Origin: Desulfatitalea alkaliphila
Lineage (GTDB): Bacteria > Desulfobacterota > Desulfobacteria > Desulfobacterales > Desulfosarcinaceae
Assembly (NCBI RefSeq): GCF_022968795.1
Contig: NZ_JALJRB010000021.1
Coordinates: 1-64,000, forward strand
DNA: 64,000 bases
Direction of reading: 5' to 3'
The notes under the pieces are model-generated. The model was given only the letters and a program-made list of their open reading frames with translations, ran no database searches and was not told where the DNA came from. Made by a program: the position numbers and the translations under genes. This document shows positions 9,013 to 18,014 of this stretch, piece by piece (positions within the stretch are counted from its first letter, which is position 1; every line of letters starts with the position of its first letter).

Positions 9013-10440
9013 TCAAACTGCAACCAGATCGATTTTTCGCGGCATGATGTTTCCGATACCCTCTTCGTGGCACTTTTCAATAAAGCGGTACAGGGGTTGG
9101 TCTTTTTGGGTCGGATCATTTAATTTCATCAAGCCGTCATGCCATATATAATCATTGTTGTTTCGGGTCATGGGCAATAGAATTTCGCGGCAGGCCGTAT
9201 AATCCAAAGCAACGGGATCCCGGGATGCCAAAATGGCTCTGGGATAACCACTTAGCTCTTTTTGCGTTCTTGACCCCCAACCCACCCAGTGGGCAGTTAT
9301 GATATTTAAATCCGCGATCCGGACTTCCCGCATGAAAGTGCCAAGTACGCCGCCGGTATGCTCAAAATATTGCCAGTTGTATTGATTGATCCAATTTCTT
9401 ACCCGCCAGGGGTATTTATCCTGAAGCGGAAGGCGCAAATCCCGCAACCCGATGAAATGGGTGTTGTAATACCCGTCCGGGGTGCTGCCATGGAAGCCAC
9501 AGGTCATGTCCACGATGCCCATGTAATTTTTGATGGAGGCGGTCGCGCCCACATAGGGCCCGTGGTGGTTGATGGCGGAGAAGTTGATGAACTTTACCGG
9601 CTGATCGATGTAGGCACCGTCTTTCCAGGCGCCGTTTTTGAAGTCGATGGTGACGCCGCTGTAAGCCGAGGTGAAAACCGGCCAGGTCAGGAGGCAGCGG
9701 CGCCCCAGGGAACTGGTATAGACGATGTCGCGGCTCCAGACGTAGCCATCGCCCTCGCCGGGCCCCTTGACGATCTTGGACCCGAGCTGATCGTCGCCTT
9801 CGATGGGGTTCGGGTTGGGGCCTGCGCCCCGCCAGTGGTATTTGGTCACATTCGGGTGGCCGCGATCCTGGAAATGGGCCACCAGCTCATTATAGTTGAA
9901 ATCGCCATTGCGCTCTTCGGTGGTCCACCCGCGCGAGTTTGGTTCGGCAAACTGGTGATTGTCGGCGATGATGATTTCCCCCGAAAAACCCGGGATGGCC
10001 AGAACCGTTTCCATGAATGCCTTCATGGTGTTGGTGTTGGTCATGCCCTGGGCCCACCACTGTGAATTTGGTTTGAGGATTATGATATCTTCAGGGCCAA
10101 TAAATTGTTCTATGCCACCCAAGGCATCTAGGATAGCAGCCATGTTGTTTTCGGGGGTATCTCCCTGGGCCAAATAGACGCGAGAGCGCCCATCCGGCCC
10201 AACACCCAAAGGATATTGTTGCGTTACGTTATTTCCGGCGTGAGCCAATCCGGCGTTTGATACCGTATGATTGCCATTGCCCTTTCGGCCGAGTTTTTGG
10301 AAGAAACCCAAGAATCCCAAAGTTATTGCAACAATAAGACCGGCTATACCCTTGAGGAAAGTCCTTTTATTTAAACGCCTTGCAGCGATTGAGCAAGGCG
10401 TGCTCTCTTGGTGATGTGTTTCATTGTTGTGTTTAGCCAT
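9013..10440 (-). CDS. DUF362 domain protein with a twin-arginine-like signal
   Basis: 475 residues. Residues ~18-45 read ARRLNKRTFLKGIAGLIVA: a twin-Arg-like RRLNKRTFLKG followed by a hydrophobic core, suggesting export as a folded protein, possibly by Tat. The body has DUF362 family text such as IILKPNSQWWAQGM, INHHGPYVGATASIKNYMGI and RAILASRDPVALDYTA. DUF362 proteins are poorly understood, though several are linked to iron-sulfur or cofactor handling; no Cys-rich ferredoxin module is visible here. AAGGAG ten bases before ATG 10440 supports the start. Its presence inside the XrtA locus, between the exosortase and the deacetylase, suggests a periplasmic role in the same pathway, but none can be named. 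Confidence 0.75.
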   Translation of the reverse strand: MAKHNNETHHQESTPCSIAARRLNKRTFLKGIAGLIVAITLGFLGFFQKLGRKGNGNHTVSNAGLAHAGNNVTQQYPLGVGPDGRSRVYLAQGDTPENNMAAILDALGGIEQFIGPEDIIILKPNSQWWAQGMTNTNTMKAFMETVLAIPGFSGEIIIADNHQFAEPNSRGWTTEERNGDFNYNELVAHFQDRGHPNVTKYHWRGAGPNPNPIEGDDQLGSKIVKGPGEGDGYVWSRDIVYTSSLGRRCLLTWPVFTSAYSGVTIDFKNGAWKDGAYIDQPVKFINFSAINHHGPYVGATASIKNYMGIVDMTCGFHGSTPDGYYNTHFIGLRDLRLPLQDKYPWRVRNWINQYNWQYFEHTGGVLGTFMREVRIADLNIITAHWVGWGSRTQKELSGYPRAILASRDPVALDYTACREILLPMTRNNNDYIWHDGLMKLNDPTQKDQPLYRFIEKCHEEGIGNIMPRKIDLVAV

Positions 10441-10666
10441 TTGAGATCAACTCCTTATTGATGATCGATGGCCCTGCCGTTTTCAACAGGATCGCATAGC
10501 CCCCGGCACTGAAGTTTTGTACAAGCGGCTTTTGACAAACACATGATGAACGGCGCTGATGAAGGCCGCTGCCATTCATTGATCACAGCCCTGTTGAATT
10601 CCGGTTTCCATCGATTTGTTCTTTAAATTTTTGGCTTCTTCACAAATGGTTGCGCAGCCCGGAAAG

Positions 10667-12199
10667 TCATATTTGCTTTCCGCTAATCAAAAGAGGCAGC
10701 CGCGCCTCGATCATTGAGACCATCTCTTCTATTACCGCTTTTATCTGACTTGAATCATTATGCGTTCGCAGCACAACGACGGCACCATTTGTTTTTCTTT
10801 TAGCAAATCCACTCCAGAAAGTGATGATTTTGCCAGCCAATTCATTGGTAACGATCCGGCCATCGATATAATACCAATGATAAACTGTGGATGGTGGTTG
10901 GTCATCTCTCAATTGTGATCTATTAATAAAAAATGAGGGCCGGTGTTTGGAAATTTCGACTTTTTCCGCCTCCAGGTGCATCCAGTAACGCCGGCCGTCG
11001 ATAATTTTCCTGTCCCTGCCCTGGCTTTCAAAATAGCCGATGTAGAGTTCAACACTGCTGCCGTCATTGTCCCGATAGCGCCGCATTAGCTCTTGGTCGG
11101 CGGCAAAGGGCCTAAGTCGCTCATCGAACTGATCCAACGCTGTCCCGGTAAAGCCGGAAATATAGACGGGCAATTCCGCGAGAGGCGTCTTGAGCGGCAC
11201 CTGTTGCGGCGTATAGAGGTGTGTGATCCCCAATGTGAGCACAAACAGGGTTGAGGCTACGAGGGCTGGTGTCTTGTATTTCGGGGTTGATCCATTCAAA
11301 GACTGCTTTGCAGGGGATGATATTCGGCGGTCATCCAGGGCGTCCCCGCCATTTAGCTGTTCGCGGGCCTCGTTTTTCTTTCCATCCAGCTTTCTGAGCA
11401 CTTGATTGAAAATAACAAGCACGATCATGCCAAAAAAGAAAATGAAAGAAACGTATAAGGTTTCGTAGGGGCCATGCAATTCGGCATCCGGGTTGTACAA
11501 AGCGTAAATTCCGATAAGGGCAATGCGCAACCCATTGGCTAAAATACCAATGACCAGGGAAGCTATGACAACCAGCGCTTTTCGGGCGGTTGTGCGTTGC
11601 GTCAGATAGGCCAAGGGGACCGACAAGGCCGCAAGAGAAATGATATGACTGATGCCGCTGCAAGCTCTGGCTACTTCCAATGAGATATGGGGCAGCTCAA
11701 TCATGATGCCCCTATGGAAAACGGGCATTCCCGTCAATGCAAGGAGTTTGACGGCGATCCATGCAGAAATCTGCTGGAGCTGGTCGGCCACGCTGCCCAA
11801 ACCATATTCAATCAGCCCTGACAAAAATATCAGGTATCCGACCGGCACCAATAACGTTTTTAAAAACCCATAACCTAAAAGCAACCAGATATAGCCCAAG
11901 ATCATCGGCACCATGGATACAACTTGAATGAGCATCGTGCTGCTGATCTTTCCGGCATACAGAACAAGACCGCTGAAAACGATCAGCAGCGTGCCGGGCA
12001 GAAGCGCCGGTTGCGCAGGTAGCGTTCGCAATTCTTGGCGCTTGAGCCAAATCAGGTATAGGCTGACGGCAAGGATCAGGGGTGCGTGGGAGCCGTCGGT
12101 GGTGAGTGTTTTGGCAATGAGATGCTGCAAAGCGTCATAATAGAGCGAAATGAATGCGCCGGCAAGAACGGCTGTCAATAGCATTTTCTTGAAATTCAT
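10667..12199 (-). CDS. xrtA: Exosortase A fused to EpsI domain
   Basis: 510 residues. Residues ~1-270 form a multi-span membrane transpeptidase. The catalytic motif ARACSGISH (nucleophile Cys) lies near residue 180, followed by ANGLRIALIGIYALY (conserved Arg) and AELHGPYETLYVSFIFF (conserved His), giving the Cys/Arg/His set of exosortases. After a linker (~residues 275-305) comes a second membrane anchor and an EpsI-type periplasmic domain (YIGYFESQGRDRKIID, FWSGFAKRKTNGAVVVL). The XrtA-EpsI fusion cleaves PEP-CTERM sorting signals and is thought to attach the protein to a polysaccharide or lipid carrier. The clear candidate substrate in the window is the 65-residue protein at 38.7 kb. Confidence 0.93.
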   Translation of the reverse strand: MNFKKMLLTAVLAGAFISLYYDALQHLIAKTLTTDGSHAPLILAVSLYLIWLKRQELRTLPAQPALLPGTLLIVFSGLVLYAGKISSTMLIQVVSMVPMILGYIWLLLGYGFLKTLLVPVGYLIFLSGLIEYGLGSVADQLQQISAWIAVKLLALTGMPVFHRGIMIELPHISLEVARACSGISHIISLAALSVPLAYLTQRTTARKALVVIASLVIGILANGLRIALIGIYALYNPDAELHGPYETLYVSFIFFFGMIVLVIFNQVLRKLDGKKNEAREQLNGGDALDDRRISSPAKQSLNGSTPKYKTPALVASTLFVLTLGITHLYTPQQVPLKTPLAELPVYISGFTGTALDQFDERLRPFAADQELMRRYRDNDGSSVELYIGYFESQGRDRKIIDGRRYWMHLEAEKVEISKHRPSFFINRSQLRDDQPPSTVYHWYYIDGRIVTNELAGKIITFWSGFAKRKTNGAVVVLRTHNDSSQIKAVIEEMVSMIEARLPLLISGKQI

Positions 12200-12311
12200 T
12201 TCAGCTTAATCCTTATTGCTTCTCAGCAGCTCAGGGTACACAAACGAACCGTCCAGCAGTTTCCGGTTGTGTTCTGCAATCTTCGACACCGGGTTCAAAT
12301 TGTCCTGTCAC

Positions 12312-13475
12312 CTATAGAGCAACGGCATTATTGATTTCCGTCGCAATTTCGTCTGATAGCGTATCATCGATCGCCATGTGGGTGGGGAGCGTGTAGAGCT
12401 TGTCGGCAATTTCATCGGCACCCGGCGTTGCATGTGCGCCTATCTTCAGATAAGGCCGAATTGATTTTTCCGTCGGGATCGAATTCGGGTACATTCTACG
12501 GACACCCAGCCGTTTAAGGCTTTTTGTTAAGGTCTTGATAGGCAGCATCACGGGGTAACGTATGGCAGATGTCAGTACTTCGGTTGCGCTCATCCGGTAT
12601 TGTTTATCAATCCGGTTGCTGTAAAGATTGGCCAGCCTAAGTCTATGGGCATTTAAAGTATCCAAAACGGGCAACCCCTTGGAGGCCATCCGTTCTGTTG
12701 TCTCAGAAATGTTCTTGATGGGAAAGCCGGGTTCGAAGATCGTTTCCCCAAGCCCGAGGGGCAGCATTTCCGGCAGCCAATAGCAGAACGGCTTGGACAT
12801 CATCTTCACCACCGCGGAGGATACCAATGGTTGAATGTATCCAGTCGCGGAATTGGGCAAAGGAAGCGTTGATATAATGGAAGGGTGGTCATTAGAAAGC
12901 AATGCGCCCCCCTCTCCTATGGGCAATGGTTTGCCCCGGCCGAAACTCAGTATCCCGAAATCACCCATGGCGCCGGTGTTCTGGCCTTGCGGAAGCCTCC
13001 CGAGCAACTGCGCAGAATCTTCGATGAGGTAGGCACCGTTGGCTTTTGCAACCCGCTGAAGGCCATCCATCGGCGTTCGTCTACCGAAGAGATGCTGGGC
13101 GATGATTGCAAGTGTTTTGTCGGTTGCGGCACTCTCAAGGGAATCGAGATCCGGGTACAGGGTCTTGGGGTCAAGGTCGTAGACGGTGATTGTGAGGCCG
13201 GCTTTTGCGATTGCAGCGGCAACGGAATAGCAGGTGTAGCCGGGGATGAGGACTTCGTTGCGTTGCTCGGTCTTATTGCTTTTGAGGGTTTCGAGCAGTC
13301 TGAAAAGCAAGGCTCGGCCGCTTTGGCCCAGAACGCAGTGTTTGACGTTGAGGTAGCGGCAAAGGGCTGTGCTGAAGCTTTCCGATTGTTCGGAAAAGCC
13401 ACTGAAGATGACCGCCCAGGGTATTTGGGTTTCGGCTGGGGGGTACCAATAGTATTTTTTGAATAGTTCGGACAT
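12312..13475 (-). CDS. DegT/DnrJ/EryC1-like PLP aminotransferase
   Basis: 387 residues with the fold-type I aminotransferase layout: QSGRALLFRLLETL near residue 55, VLIPGYTCYSVAAAI, AYLIEDSAQLLG (Asp that binds the pyridine N) near 150, and SFGRGKPLPIGEGGALL where the Lys should be the PLP Schiff base. It probably makes an amino sugar or a related amine used in the XrtA polysaccharide. It is the last gene of the methyltransferase/ACP/ligase/FemAB run; a REP hairpin lies 38 bp upstream of its start. Confidence 0.82.
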   Translation of the reverse strand: MSELFKKYYWYPPAETQIPWAVIFSGFSEQSESFSTALCRYLNVKHCVLGQSGRALLFRLLETLKSNKTEQRNEVLIPGYTCYSVAAAIAKAGLTITVYDLDPKTLYPDLDSLESAATDKTLAIIAQHLFGRRTPMDGLQRVAKANGAYLIEDSAQLLGRLPQGQNTGAMGDFGILSFGRGKPLPIGEGGALLSNDHPSIISTLPLPNSATGYIQPLVSSAVVKMMSKPFCYWLPEMLPLGLGETIFEPGFPIKNISETTERMASKGLPVLDTLNAHRLRLANLYSNRIDKQYRMSATEVLTSAIRYPVMLPIKTLTKSLKRLGVRRMYPNSIPTEKSIRPYLKIGAHATPGADEIADKLYTLPTHMAIDDTLSDEIATEINNAVAL

Positions 13476-13513
13476 TATAGAGGGTGATCGCTACCCCGGG
13501 AGATAAGAAGGAA

Positions 13514-13543
13514 GGTGGATCCGCTTCGCTTGATCCACCCTAC
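13514..13543 (-). repeat. REP hairpin copy 1
   Basis: GTAG tetranucleotide plus GGTGGATC hairpin, between the FemAB stop and the aminotransferase start. Confidence 0.88.
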
Positions 13544-13603
13544 GGGATTGAGTTTTTTGCTTGGTGGTGCCGATGAGGAAAGTCTCATTCGGCATTTGGG
13601 TTG

Positions 13604-14671
13604 TTAGAGGTTTATGTATTTTCTTACTTGGGGCCCTATACGGGTTGCCAGGGTTAGCGGCAGCTTTCGCCATGCCGCCGAAAGGTGCTCTCGATTTGCG
13701 TGGGTGCCATTTTGTGGGTGCGGCGCTTTATTGGAGGGCGTATTAACGGCATCATACCAGATCAGTGGTATCGGTTTCGCACCCCACTGTTGTTTGAATT
13801 TGTATGTCCCTTCACCCATGGTGGATCGTCCGAAGTCGAAGAGTTGAAATCCATTATCGGAACTGAACTTCAGAAAGTTCCAGTAAAGGAGCATGTTGGG
13901 TGCCAAACGGTTGTAAACCCGCAGGGTGGATGCCCAGGGTATGGAAATTTTATTGTCCGTCGCTAAGATGATGCCCATGCCGATTGTTTTGCCGTTATAT
14001 TCCGCCAGTCCTATTTTTGCGCGATTTGAGAACCGGGAAAGGACCTCTCGCAAGAAAGTCTTGGAATGCACGGGTGATCCGAGCTCGTGCATGTTTTTCG
14101 CAAAAACGTGGTAAGCGGCATCGATGTCTGCAAGGTGGCCCCAGCGAAATTGGACGCCGTTTTTTTCTGCTTTCCGTACTTGGCTGCGCAGTTTGGATTT
14201 GAAACTGTTGAACAAGGCTTGCGAAGTGGATGGCAAGTTGAGGATTAGACGGACTTTTCCGGTGTTTATCCGGTTGAAATGGTGATCGGCGGCTGCTGCC
14301 GGCGTGAGGTCGCCACGAAGGTGGAGTGTGGTGGATTTGGTGTTGTGTTTGAGTCGTATGGCCTGATTGAGAAGCATATCTTGTGTGGCTGAATCATCGG
14401 CCAAGCAGTTGCCGACGTCGCAATAAGGCAAACTGACCAATTGGTTGATGAATGGTGCCAGGCGCAATTGGAATAGCGGGAGCACACCTGAAATGTTGTT
14501 GTTTTTTTGGGCAAGTAAATAGGTGGCGCGGTGGCCGTATGCGGTTTCGATGGCTTGTTTCCACGCCCATAGGTGATATGGGGTGGCGTTGGGGTGGTTT
14601 AGGATGTAGGTGTCCCATTGTGGCTTGTCGGGTTCTTGGGCTGTTTTTATGGTGATTTCGTTGTCAGCCAT
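13604..14671 (-). CDS. FemAB-family XrtA/PEP-CTERM-associated acyltransferase
   Basis: About 355 residues from MADNEITIKTAQE (ATG 14671). The in-frame extension upstream encodes only REP-derived sequence and is rejected. Typical FemAB/GNAT text includes ATPYHLWAWKQAIETAYGH, FKSKLRSQVRKAEKNG near residue 165 and FDFGRSTMGEGTYKFKQQWG near 300. FemAB proteins transfer aminoacyl or acyl groups. The XrtA-linked subfamily occurs almost always beside the acyl-CoA ligase and ACP, as here. Its C-terminus is followed by a REP copy. Confidence 0.88.
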   Translation of the reverse strand: MADNEITIKTAQEPDKPQWDTYILNHPNATPYHLWAWKQAIETAYGHRATYLLAQKNNNISGVLPLFQLRLAPFINQLVSLPYCDVGNCLADDSATQDMLLNQAIRLKHNTKSTTLHLRGDLTPAAAADHHFNRINTGKVRLILNLPSTSQALFNSFKSKLRSQVRKAEKNGVQFRWGHLADIDAAYHVFAKNMHELGSPVHSKTFLREVLSRFSNRAKIGLAEYNGKTIGMGIILATDNKISIPWASTLRVYNRLAPNMLLYWNFLKFSSDNGFQLFDFGRSTMGEGTYKFKQQWGAKPIPLIWYDAVNTPSNKAPHPQNGTHANREHLSAAWRKLPLTLATRIGPQVRKYINL

Positions 14672-14706
14672 TTGAAACAATTTATTGCATTTGTGGGTGG
14701 TCGGTT

Positions 14707-14736
14707 GGTGGATCCGCTGCGCTTGATCCACCCTAC
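14707..14736 (-). repeat. REP hairpin copy 2 (variant)
   Basis: As copy 1 with GCTGCG in the loop; ends 3 bp before the ligase stop. Confidence 0.88.
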
Positions 14737-14738
14737 GG

Positions 14739-16313
14739 TTAGGTATTGTTTGTTGGTCGTTGTAGGGCTTTTTTGTCTATTTTGCCGGAGTTTGATTTGG
14801 GCATGTTGTCGAGGAATTCGATGTATTTTGGGACCAGGAACGGTTCGAGGTTTTTGGTGCAGTGGCGTTGGATCTCCTCGTTGGTGAGTTTGGCGTTGTT
14901 GCTTGGAACGATGAAGGCTTTGATGGCTTGGCCGAGGATGTCGTCGGGGACGCCGATGACGGCGGCTTCGCTGACGCCTTCGAGGCTGCAGAGCATGTTT
15001 TCGATTTCTTTGGGGCTGACGCGTTCGCCTTTGGTTTTGATCATGTCGTCCTTGCGGCCGACGAAGTAGAGAAAGCCGTCCGCGTCCCGCTTGAACAGGT
15101 CGCCGGTGTACAGCAGGGTTTCGCCTCGGTAGCGGCCGGGGCGGAAGGTGCGGGCGGTCTCTTCCGGGCTGTTCCAGTAGCCTTGCATGACGTTGGCGCC
15201 GCGTACAACCAGCTCTCCTGTTTGGTCCGGTCCGAGTTCGTTGCCGTTTTCATCGACAATGAAAACCTCCTCGTTGGGCATGGGGATGCCGACGGAGGTG
15301 GGTTTGACGGATAGATATTCGGGTGGCAAGTAGGCGACCCGTTTGCATTCGGTCAATCCGTACATGGAGTAGATTTGCACATGGGGCAGCAGGTTTTGCA
15401 GCTTTTGGATGTAGGCGACGGGCAACGCTGCGGCGGTGTTGGACATATAACGCAGGTGGCTGAATTGGAATTTTGACAGATCGAGTTGAAGCAGCAGCGC
15501 GACCATGGTGGGCACGATGGGGAACCCGGTTGCTTTTTCCTGATCGATCTTTTCCAGCACCTTGTAAGGAAACATGAACGATTTTTCCAATACCACGGTG
15601 CCGCCGAAGAGCGTGGCCATGAGGATCTGGTAAAGACCGTAATCGAATGACAGCGGCAGGGCGCTGAGGATGATGTCGTTTTCCACATTCTTGAGGTAGG
15701 TGGAGATGCTGCGGGCCGCGGCCACCACGTTGTAATGGGCGGAGACGACGCCTTTGGGTTCACCGGTTGAGCCGGAGGTGTAGATGATGGTGGCGAGGTC
15801 GACATCAATTGAACGTGGTAGGTTGGGGGTTGATGGTTGGAGGTTGGTGGTGGCATCCGCATAGTTGTGGGAAGTTATGGTGGATGGCCAGCCGGTGGTG
15901 GTTTGGGGTTGGGAGCCGTGCCAGATGATGTGTTTTAGTGCTGGGGTGTCGGTTGTGGATTCTTGGACTACTTTTTGTTTGGTTGTATGGGTAATCAAGG
16001 CTGCGGCGCCGGAATCCCGGAAAATGTAGTTGAGTTTGACGGGTTTGATGGTCGGGTTCAGGCAAACGAAGACCGCGCCGGCTTTGAGGATGCCGAATAT
16101 AGCAGTGACGGCTTCCGCGCTGTTGTCCAAGAGGATGACGACACGGTCGCCTCTTTTAATGCCGATTGTGACCAGGTAATGGGCCAGGTTGTCGGCGGTG
16201 GTGTTGAGGGCCTGATAGCTGATGCGCTGGTTGTCGGCTATCAAGGCGGTTTTGTCGCCAAGGCGTTGGGCCGAATTTTCGAGGAAACCGTGGACCAGCA
16301 TGGTGGGCCTCAA
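14739..16313 (-). CDS. Acyl-CoA ligase (AMP-forming), exosortase A-associated
   Basis: 524 residues. ANL-family motifs: A3 IIYTSGSTGEPKGVVSAHY near residue 178, A5 YSMYGLTECKR near 315, A7 LLYTGDLFKRDADGFLYFVGRKDDMIKTKGERV in two parts near 405-425, and A10 NSGKIDKKAL at the end. It should activate a carboxylic acid as acyl-AMP and load the ACP encoded immediately upstream (4-bp ATGA overlap). Residues ~150-170 (ATTNLQPSTPNLPRS) look like an insertion of the C/A-rich low-complexity tract found between genes here. The substrate acid is unknown. Confidence 0.9.
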   Translation of the reverse strand: MRPTMLVHGFLENSAQRLGDKTALIADNQRISYQALNTTADNLAHYLVTIGIKRGDRVVILLDNSAEAVTAIFGILKAGAVFVCLNPTIKPVKLNYIFRDSGAAALITHTTKQKVVQESTTDTPALKHIIWHGSQPQTTTGWPSTITSHNYADATTNLQPSTPNLPRSIDVDLATIIYTSGSTGEPKGVVSAHYNVVAAARSISTYLKNVENDIILSALPLSFDYGLYQILMATLFGGTVVLEKSFMFPYKVLEKIDQEKATGFPIVPTMVALLLQLDLSKFQFSHLRYMSNTAAALPVAYIQKLQNLLPHVQIYSMYGLTECKRVAYLPPEYLSVKPTSVGIPMPNEEVFIVDENGNELGPDQTGELVVRGANVMQGYWNSPEETARTFRPGRYRGETLLYTGDLFKRDADGFLYFVGRKDDMIKTKGERVSPKEIENMLCSLEGVSEAAVIGVPDDILGQAIKAFIVPSNNAKLTNEEIQRHCTKNLEPFLVPKYIEFLDNMPKSNSGKIDKKALQRPTNNT

Positions 16314-16579
16314 TTGACTTGGGAAACGGGCGCGGCTGCACGTTTGCGTTGGAGGAATTGCTCTATTTTATCGATGGATTCGAGATTTTCAGGGATGAGT
16401 TCGTCGTCTTCGATGGTAATGAAGAATTCTTTTTCAATGAATTCGACCAGTTCCAGGATGCCGGTGGAGTCGATGATGCCGGTTTCGAGGAAGGAGTCGG
16501 TGTCGGTTACCATGGTTTCGTCACCAAAGGTGAAGTTGTTGACGATGAAGGTTTTGATGGTTTGTTTGAGGTCGGACAT
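16310..16579 (-). CDS. Acyl carrier protein of the XrtA locus
   Basis: 89 residues from ATG 16579 (MSDLKQTIKTFIVNNF). The phosphopantetheine attachment serine is in ETGIIDSTGILELVEFIE, matching the GxDS context of ACPs. The short acidic helical protein overlaps the ligase start by 4 bp and so is translationally coupled. It carries the acyl or aminoacyl group activated by the ligase, presumably for FemAB. Longer upstream frames read through a REP and are not protein-like. Confidence 0.92.
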   Translation of the reverse strand: MSDLKQTIKTFIVNNFTFGDETMVTDTDSFLETGIIDSTGILELVEFIEKEFFITIEDDELIPENLESIDKIEQFLQRKRAAAPVSQVN

Positions 16580-16621
16580 GGTTGATGTTCCTTTTCTTGA
16601 TATCGCGGGTGCTTGCGTATT

Positions 16622-16651
16622 GGTGGATCCGCCTCGCTTGATCCACCCTAC
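16622..16651 (-). repeat. REP hairpin copy 3 (variant)
   Basis: GTAG plus an inverted repeat of GGTGGATC/GATCCACC around a short loop (GCCTCG variant). Lies between the methyltransferase stop and the ACP start. Confidence 0.85.
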
Positions 16652-16668
16652 GATGGTTTGGGTGATTT

Positions 16669-17607
16669 TCAAATGGGTTTCTTTTTTTGGGCGGCGACGA
16701 CGCGGATCTCGCCAGTGGCGTCGCACGTGGTGGTGACCTGCTGGTATTGGTTGGTGCGTTCGAAGCGTTGGGCGAGCCATTTGCCTTGGCCGAGGCCGAC
16801 TTCGCAGCAGATCCAGCCTTGGTCGGACAGGTAATTGGCGCCTTCCTTGACCAGGCGCGTCAGGATGGACAGGCCGAGTGGGCCGCCGTTGAATGCTTCG
16901 CGGGGTTCGTGTTGGATGATTTCGTCGGCCAATTGGGTGACCTTGGCTTCGGATATGTATGGTGGATTACAGATTATCATGGAGATGTTTTGCCGGCAGT
17001 AGATTGGGTTGAAGGCTTGGAGCAAATCACTTGCTACAAAGCCGACGCGTTGAGGATCGAGATTTAGGTAATTTCTATTGTCCTTGGCGCAGGTGAGCGC
17101 TTCGATGGATATGTCGGAACCTGTTATTTGTAAATGCGGTATGTGGGTGGCCAGGGCACAGGCCAGGTTGCCGGCGCCGGTGCAAAGGTCGATGGCGATC
17201 AACGGTTTATCGGTATTCGCACCAATATCGTGCAGGATGTTCAGGGCGGTGTTGCCGAGCAGTTCGGTTTCCTTGCGGGGGATCAGGGCGCGTGCATCTG
17301 CCAGGAGTTCGATGTTCATAAATTGCTGCCGGCCGGTCAGGTGCGCCAGAGGAATGCCGCTCAGCCTTTGTTTAATGAGCGTTTGGAGCACGGCTCGGCG
17401 CTGATCGTCGAGGATGGGCAGCGCGGTTTTGCTGGCGGTTTCCACGCTCATGGGGTTGCCTGCGGCTTTGTGCCAGAGGGCACAAACTGTGGCTTCGGCG
17501 TTTTCCTCGGGCTTGTCGGGCAGCATATGCAGCTGGGTGGTGACCGTTGCGGTTAGATCTGCGAATAATGCCGAGAGCGGGTTTGGTAGGTTGGCGTGTA
17601 TACGCAC
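16669..17607 (-). CDS. PrmC/HemK-like class I methyltransferase
   Basis: 312 residues. An N-terminal helical substrate domain (residues ~1-110, with RLSGIPLAHLTGRQQFMN) is followed by a SAM-binding domain with IDLCTGAGNLACALA near residue 145 and the catalytic NPPY in MIICNPPYISEA near 215, then HEPREAFNGGPLGLSILT. This is the signature of N5-glutamine methyltransferases. It heads the ACP/ligase/FemAB/aminotransferase run instead of sitting by prfA, and a sigma-54-like promoter lies 100-110 bp upstream, so a role in this pathway is possible. It could also be the genome's ordinary PrmC. Confidence 0.82.
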   Translation of the reverse strand: MRIHANLPNPLSALFADLTATVTTQLHMLPDKPEENAEATVCALWHKAAGNPMSVETASKTALPILDDQRRAVLQTLIKQRLSGIPLAHLTGRQQFMNIELLADARALIPRKETELLGNTALNILHDIGANTDKPLIAIDLCTGAGNLACALATHIPHLQITGSDISIEALTCAKDNRNYLNLDPQRVGFVASDLLQAFNPIYCRQNISMIICNPPYISEAKVTQLADEIIQHEPREAFNGGPLGLSILTRLVKEGANYLSDQGWICCEVGLGQGKWLAQRFERTNQYQQVTTTCDATGEIRVVAAQKKKPI

Positions 17608-17611
17608 GTTG

Positions 17612-17637
17612 ATATAGCTCCGCCTGGTCGGTTACAT
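17612..17637 (-). promoter_or_regulatory. Leader motif shared with ugd
   Basis: On the minus strand ATGTAACCGACCAGGCGG runs into AGCTAT, 5 bp upstream of the methyltransferase start. Nearly the same string occurs at 30297-30321 upstream of ugd. Function unknown. Confidence 0.4.
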
Positions 17638-17703
17638 GTGTTGAGAGCTGCCGATAGTGTTATTGGTGTCAAAGGTTTTTATTACACTTTCAAGTGTGTC
17701 TTC

Positions 17704-17721
17704 ATGCATATCGTGTGCCTA
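17704..17721 (-). promoter_or_regulatory. Candidate sigma-54 promoter for methyltransferase/ACP/ligase operon
   Basis: Minus strand AGGCACACGATATGCA matches TGGCACG-N4-TTGCW with GG-N10-GC spacing (GGCAC and TGCA intact). It would start transcription about 85-90 bp before ATG 17607. Confidence 0.5.
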
Positions 17722-17878
17722 TTTTTGGGAATGTATGGGAATTCAAGAATTTGGATTGTTCTGGGGCTATTGGGAGCGCTTTGTCAATAAAATTGGCGCG
17801 ATGGGTAGCAATTTATTGGCGGTTTTCAGGGTAACATTGTGCCAATTATGGGTATGATGTGACATAGTTGTTTGTATG

Positions 17879-17918
17879 TGGGTGGGTTGTTGGTTGTGGG
17901 TTGGGGGTTGGGGGTTGA
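17879..17918 (-). repeat. C/A-rich low-complexity tract
   Basis: GGGTTGTTGGTTGTGGGTTG-type plus-strand units between REP copy 4 and the methyltransferase promoter. Confidence 0.65.
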
Positions 17919-17972
17919 TATAAGGGGCGTTGGATCGGCTTTGTTTGGTTCGGCCTGCCCTTTCCGTTGGGT

Positions 17973-18002
17973 GGTGGATCCGCTTCGCTTGATCCACCCT
18001 AC
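17973..18002 (-). repeat. REP hairpin copy 4
   Basis: Consensus copy 13 bp downstream of the amidotransferase stop. Confidence 0.88.
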
Positions 18003-18014
18003 GGGGTGTGGGGG

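Larger units (their letters stand above)
17608..18014. other. Regulatory gap between methyltransferase and amidotransferase genes
   Basis: No convincing gene. From low to high coordinates it holds a 24-bp leader motif shared with the ugd leader (17612-17637), a sigma-54-like promoter (17704-17721), an unexplained A/T-rich stretch, a C/A-rich tract (17879-17918) and a REP copy (17973-18002). Confidence 0.7.

Noticed and set aside
12257-12300. Sigma-54-like site upstream of xrtA
   Set aside because: The GG and GC elements are 11 bp apart instead of 10, and the matches are poor.
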